Positions 61,440 through 64,000 of a stretch of 64,000 nt of DNA are shown here, one piece after another. This DNA comes from Torreya grandis. Taxonomy: Eukaryota > Streptophyta > Pinopsida > Cupressales > Taxaceae. The stretch lies in contig JARHVA010003636.1 in the NCBI GenBank assembly GCA_037957365.1, positions 1,236,001-1,300,000 of the forward strand, given 5' to 3'. The notes beneath the pieces are model-generated. The model did not search any database. It saw only the letters and a program-made list of their open reading frames with translations, and was not told the DNA's origin. A program made the translations under genes and the position numbers. The stretch's first letter is position 1; every line of letters begins with the position of its first letter.

Positions 61440-63600
61440 TGGAGAAGTCATACCCAAAGAGAAAATTCATATAGAGGGAAAAAACACCTCAAAAAAAGTC
61501 CAAAAGGTTTCTTATAAATGACCACACAAAAAAAATCACATCAATAGTTCAGCACAACTAAGCACAAATATCAAAGGAACAAAAATCAATAAAGAGGACA
61601 ATTATGTAGACAAAAGAAACATATAATTCAAGAGAGGTAATGGAGATAATGGGTCTTGAGGCTTATCACCCCATTGTCTTAGAACATAAGGATCATCATC
61701 CATATGTATGGCAGAAAGCCATCAGTTTGTTGAGCTTATGATTCATCATCTTTGTGTATTTTAGGAGAGATTGGCAGAGCCATTCGAAAAAATTTATCTT
61801 TGGGGGAGGAACCCAATCCATATTTTTACCATCACAATCTAGGGAGGGAGGGTCCCAACCCTTGCCATCACCTTCATATTTGGAAGATCCACTCAAACCA
61901 CCATGTTGTAGTGAAGACCATCAAGGTGGTGAAAAATGAGGAGAATTACTCTTGTGTCTAGTTCTGAAATGTTGCCACTACATACCATCCTCACCCTTGG
62001 GGAGGAATAGGATAACATGGTGGATCAAGAGGTTCTTAGCTACTCTTGCATAGTTACCTAGTGGTTGAGAAAATAATGGATATGATTAAGTTCTACGTGA
62101 TCAATTTGAATTTGAATCTAAAGAGTAACATTAGATAGTAAAACAACTTTTTTAGTAATATAAAAATTATGTTCCAACTCTTCATCATTAAAACAAGCAT
62201 AGTTTCTAGATTTTCATATTTGAAATAAAATATCAGATCAAAAGATCTACCTAAATTTGTTGTATTTTTAAGGAAGTAAAGATGAGTGCCCCAAGAGATC
62301 CATTTATCACATAAATAATTCAAGTTAGAAAGGCTAAAAGAGGGAATGAATCCAATAGCACATAGATTGTGCATGATATAAAAACCAAAAAAGGTTCTTA
62401 AAATTCTTTGGTTTCTAATAATCTAGACATATGGGATTTGAAACCCCCATATGCTTAAGCTAATCAACCACAAAAAATCCCTGATAAAAGAGACACCATA
62501 GAAAATAAGTTTTTTTGGGTTCAATAATAGAAAACCATATAGTGCTAAATAACTTAGCCCAAACCCCATGACTAGAATGGATATTCTTTTTATAGTTGGG
62601 CATTTCATCTATAATGTTTAGGGGACAACAAATTATAATTTGACTGAGGATAATATTGAGTTAAAAGACTGAATATAAGCTAATTCTAATCCTTTCACCA
62701 ATGAACAAGGAAGTTAACCCCTATCTTATAAAAATACTCATCAGGTATGGAGATTTAAATATATACTATAGAATCAACATCTAAATTATTTAAATGAAAT
62801 TTATTATAAATTTTTTTCTAAGTGAGCCAGGACCTAATCTCCTTGCAAAAAAAATCACTGATTATTTTCACACCTTTCATGAACAACTTTAATCCTTTAA
62901 TCTAAGGGATTAAGGTAAATGGAATGTTTGGAAAAATTAAGCAAGGAACCACAAAAGAGAATGAGAATTAATGGATAGGCCATTCCTGAAACCATCACCT
63001 ATATAAGTGAGATGGGTTTTAAGTGTTTCTCATGCCTTCCATAGGCTTTACACAACAAAAGTACCCTTAATTTTAACTGGCACTGGGCTGATAGGAAGGC
63101 CTTGAAAATACTTACTTATACATGGGTTATAATAAGAAATATAATGGTGAATAAGAATATTACCATCTTAATCACCAACAAAACTCATAACAATCCATTT
63201 AACACCGAGAACAAAGCCTTGAAGTTAAATATCCAAAACTCCCAGACCACCTGCTTCCTTAGGCTGACAACATATGTTTCAAGAAAATCAGTGAAATCCC
63301 TTGTAGCCTTATGAATTAGCCTATAGAAAATATCTTAGGATTTTTTATAGTTTATTATAAGTGGCATTATAAGGGGCCCAACAGGATGAGTAATAAATAT
63401 GCATAGCTACCAAAACCTTGAAACAAATATAAAATTTTCCAGCTAAACAAAAAGGTTTATTACCTAAAAATATTTTATTTTTTCAACACTTTACACCACA
63501 TAAGACCACAACTCAGAGGGAGAGGCCCAAAAATAAAAAGGGATGACAATTATAAATATATTGAAAGGGGGTAATTGTATGAAGTTTGGGGTCAATTTCA
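61440..63600 (-). pseudogene. LINE retrotransposon, 3' part of ORF2 (RT end and zf-RVT)
   Basis: Read on the minus strand from high to low coordinates. A SPSELWSYVV segment lies near 63515, then the LAGKFYICFKVL strand near 63430, then CQPKEAGGLGVLDI at about 63235-63275, the conserved motif after the RT core of plant L1-like LINEs. Further down (62350-62530), TYFLWCLFYQG, then LKHMGVSNPIC and KPKNFKNLFWF, fit the reverse-transcriptase zinc-binding domain (zf-RVT). Pieces are open at 62423-62608 and 62093-62374. Frames shift and stops are common. The catalytic RT core would lie beyond 63600, and no poly(A) tail is clear at the low-coordinate end. Confidence 0.7.
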
Positions 63601-64000
63601 TGAACATTTTTCATAACATGTATGAATTATCAAAATTAGTTTTGGTAAATATTGATACCTAAAACATACGTGTTTTCAATCTAAAAAGTGTGTAAATTAT
63701 AATACATAACATGTGTGCATTATATTATCTAAAAATAAAAACAAAAAGTCCACATCTAAACATAAAAAGTCACTTTTCCCTCAAGCATTTCTTCAATGCC
63801 CTTAAGCATGAAACCACATTCACATTTTGCTTCCAAGAGGATAAAAATTACCATGGTTTCCATTCAGGTCAATGAATAAATAATTTCATCATGAAGGGTA
63901 GATAAGGAATCAAAATTCATAGTTATTAACATGAAATTTTAGCAATTATTTTTTATTTGCATTGTTTTTTATGTTAAAACATTTTTTTGTTTGAAAATCC
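63601..64000. other. Window end, AT-rich
   Basis: May contain more of the LINE's RT on the minus strand, but I cannot identify motifs. Confidence 0.35.

Overview
The window is nuclear DNA of a plant with a large, repeat-filled genome, probably a seed plant. It is AT-rich and gene-free. Every stretch of coding character I can name belongs to a transposable element, and all of these are broken. The families (chromovirus-like Ty3/gypsy, Tat/Ogre-like Ty3/gypsy, Sirevirus-like and Tork-like Ty1/copia, hAT-like, L1-like LINE) are plant families. Slow removal of old copies, as in gymnosperms, is an inference. I see no host gene, tRNA, rRNA or CRISPR array.

Layout. 1-2219: AT-rich DNA with a decayed satellite-like repeat. 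About 2220-7370: eroded Ty3/gypsy element (Z). 8896-41029: a four-level nest. The outer element (B) is Sirevirus-like, has gag and extra zinc knuckles but no pol, and has target-site duplication (TSD) AAATT. A 17.5-kb Tat/Ogre-like gypsy element (A, 10701-28171, TSD AAGTT) sits in B's 5' LTR. A Tork-like copia element (C, 32008-37707, TSD CTCTA) sits in B's interior. An 881-bp hAT-like element (D, 33039-33919, TSD TTTCCAAC) sits in the gag of C. About 43375-54840: a copia element (E) broken by an unclassified insertion (H) and by a rearranged LTR element (F). About 55506-61240: a second member of E's family (G). About 61500-63600, minus strand: the 3' part of a LINE.

The most unusual object is element A. 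Its LTRs are about 5.6 kb, nearly as long as its 6.3-kb interior. Each LTR carries (i) about eleven copies of a near-perfect palindrome based on GGGCGGCAAA/TTTGCCGCCC, (ii) a coding region of about 1,137 codons with an N-terminal globular part, a Pro/Ser-rich middle and a coiled-coil-like end, and (iii) a TATATATA box followed by six copies of GACTTTGTGCTT-like sequence. The interior was one gag-pol frame with the order gag, protease, extra RNase H, RT, RNase H, integrase. The extra RNase H lies before RT; in Tat elements as I know them it lies after the native RNase H.

Insertion order follows from the nesting: B first; A and C later and independently; D last. Most differences between LTR partners and most stop codons are C-to-T or G-to-A changes, as expected for methylated, silenced DNA. 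All LTR boundaries quoted for A, B, C and D are anchored by matching TSDs; those of Z, E, F and G are approximate.
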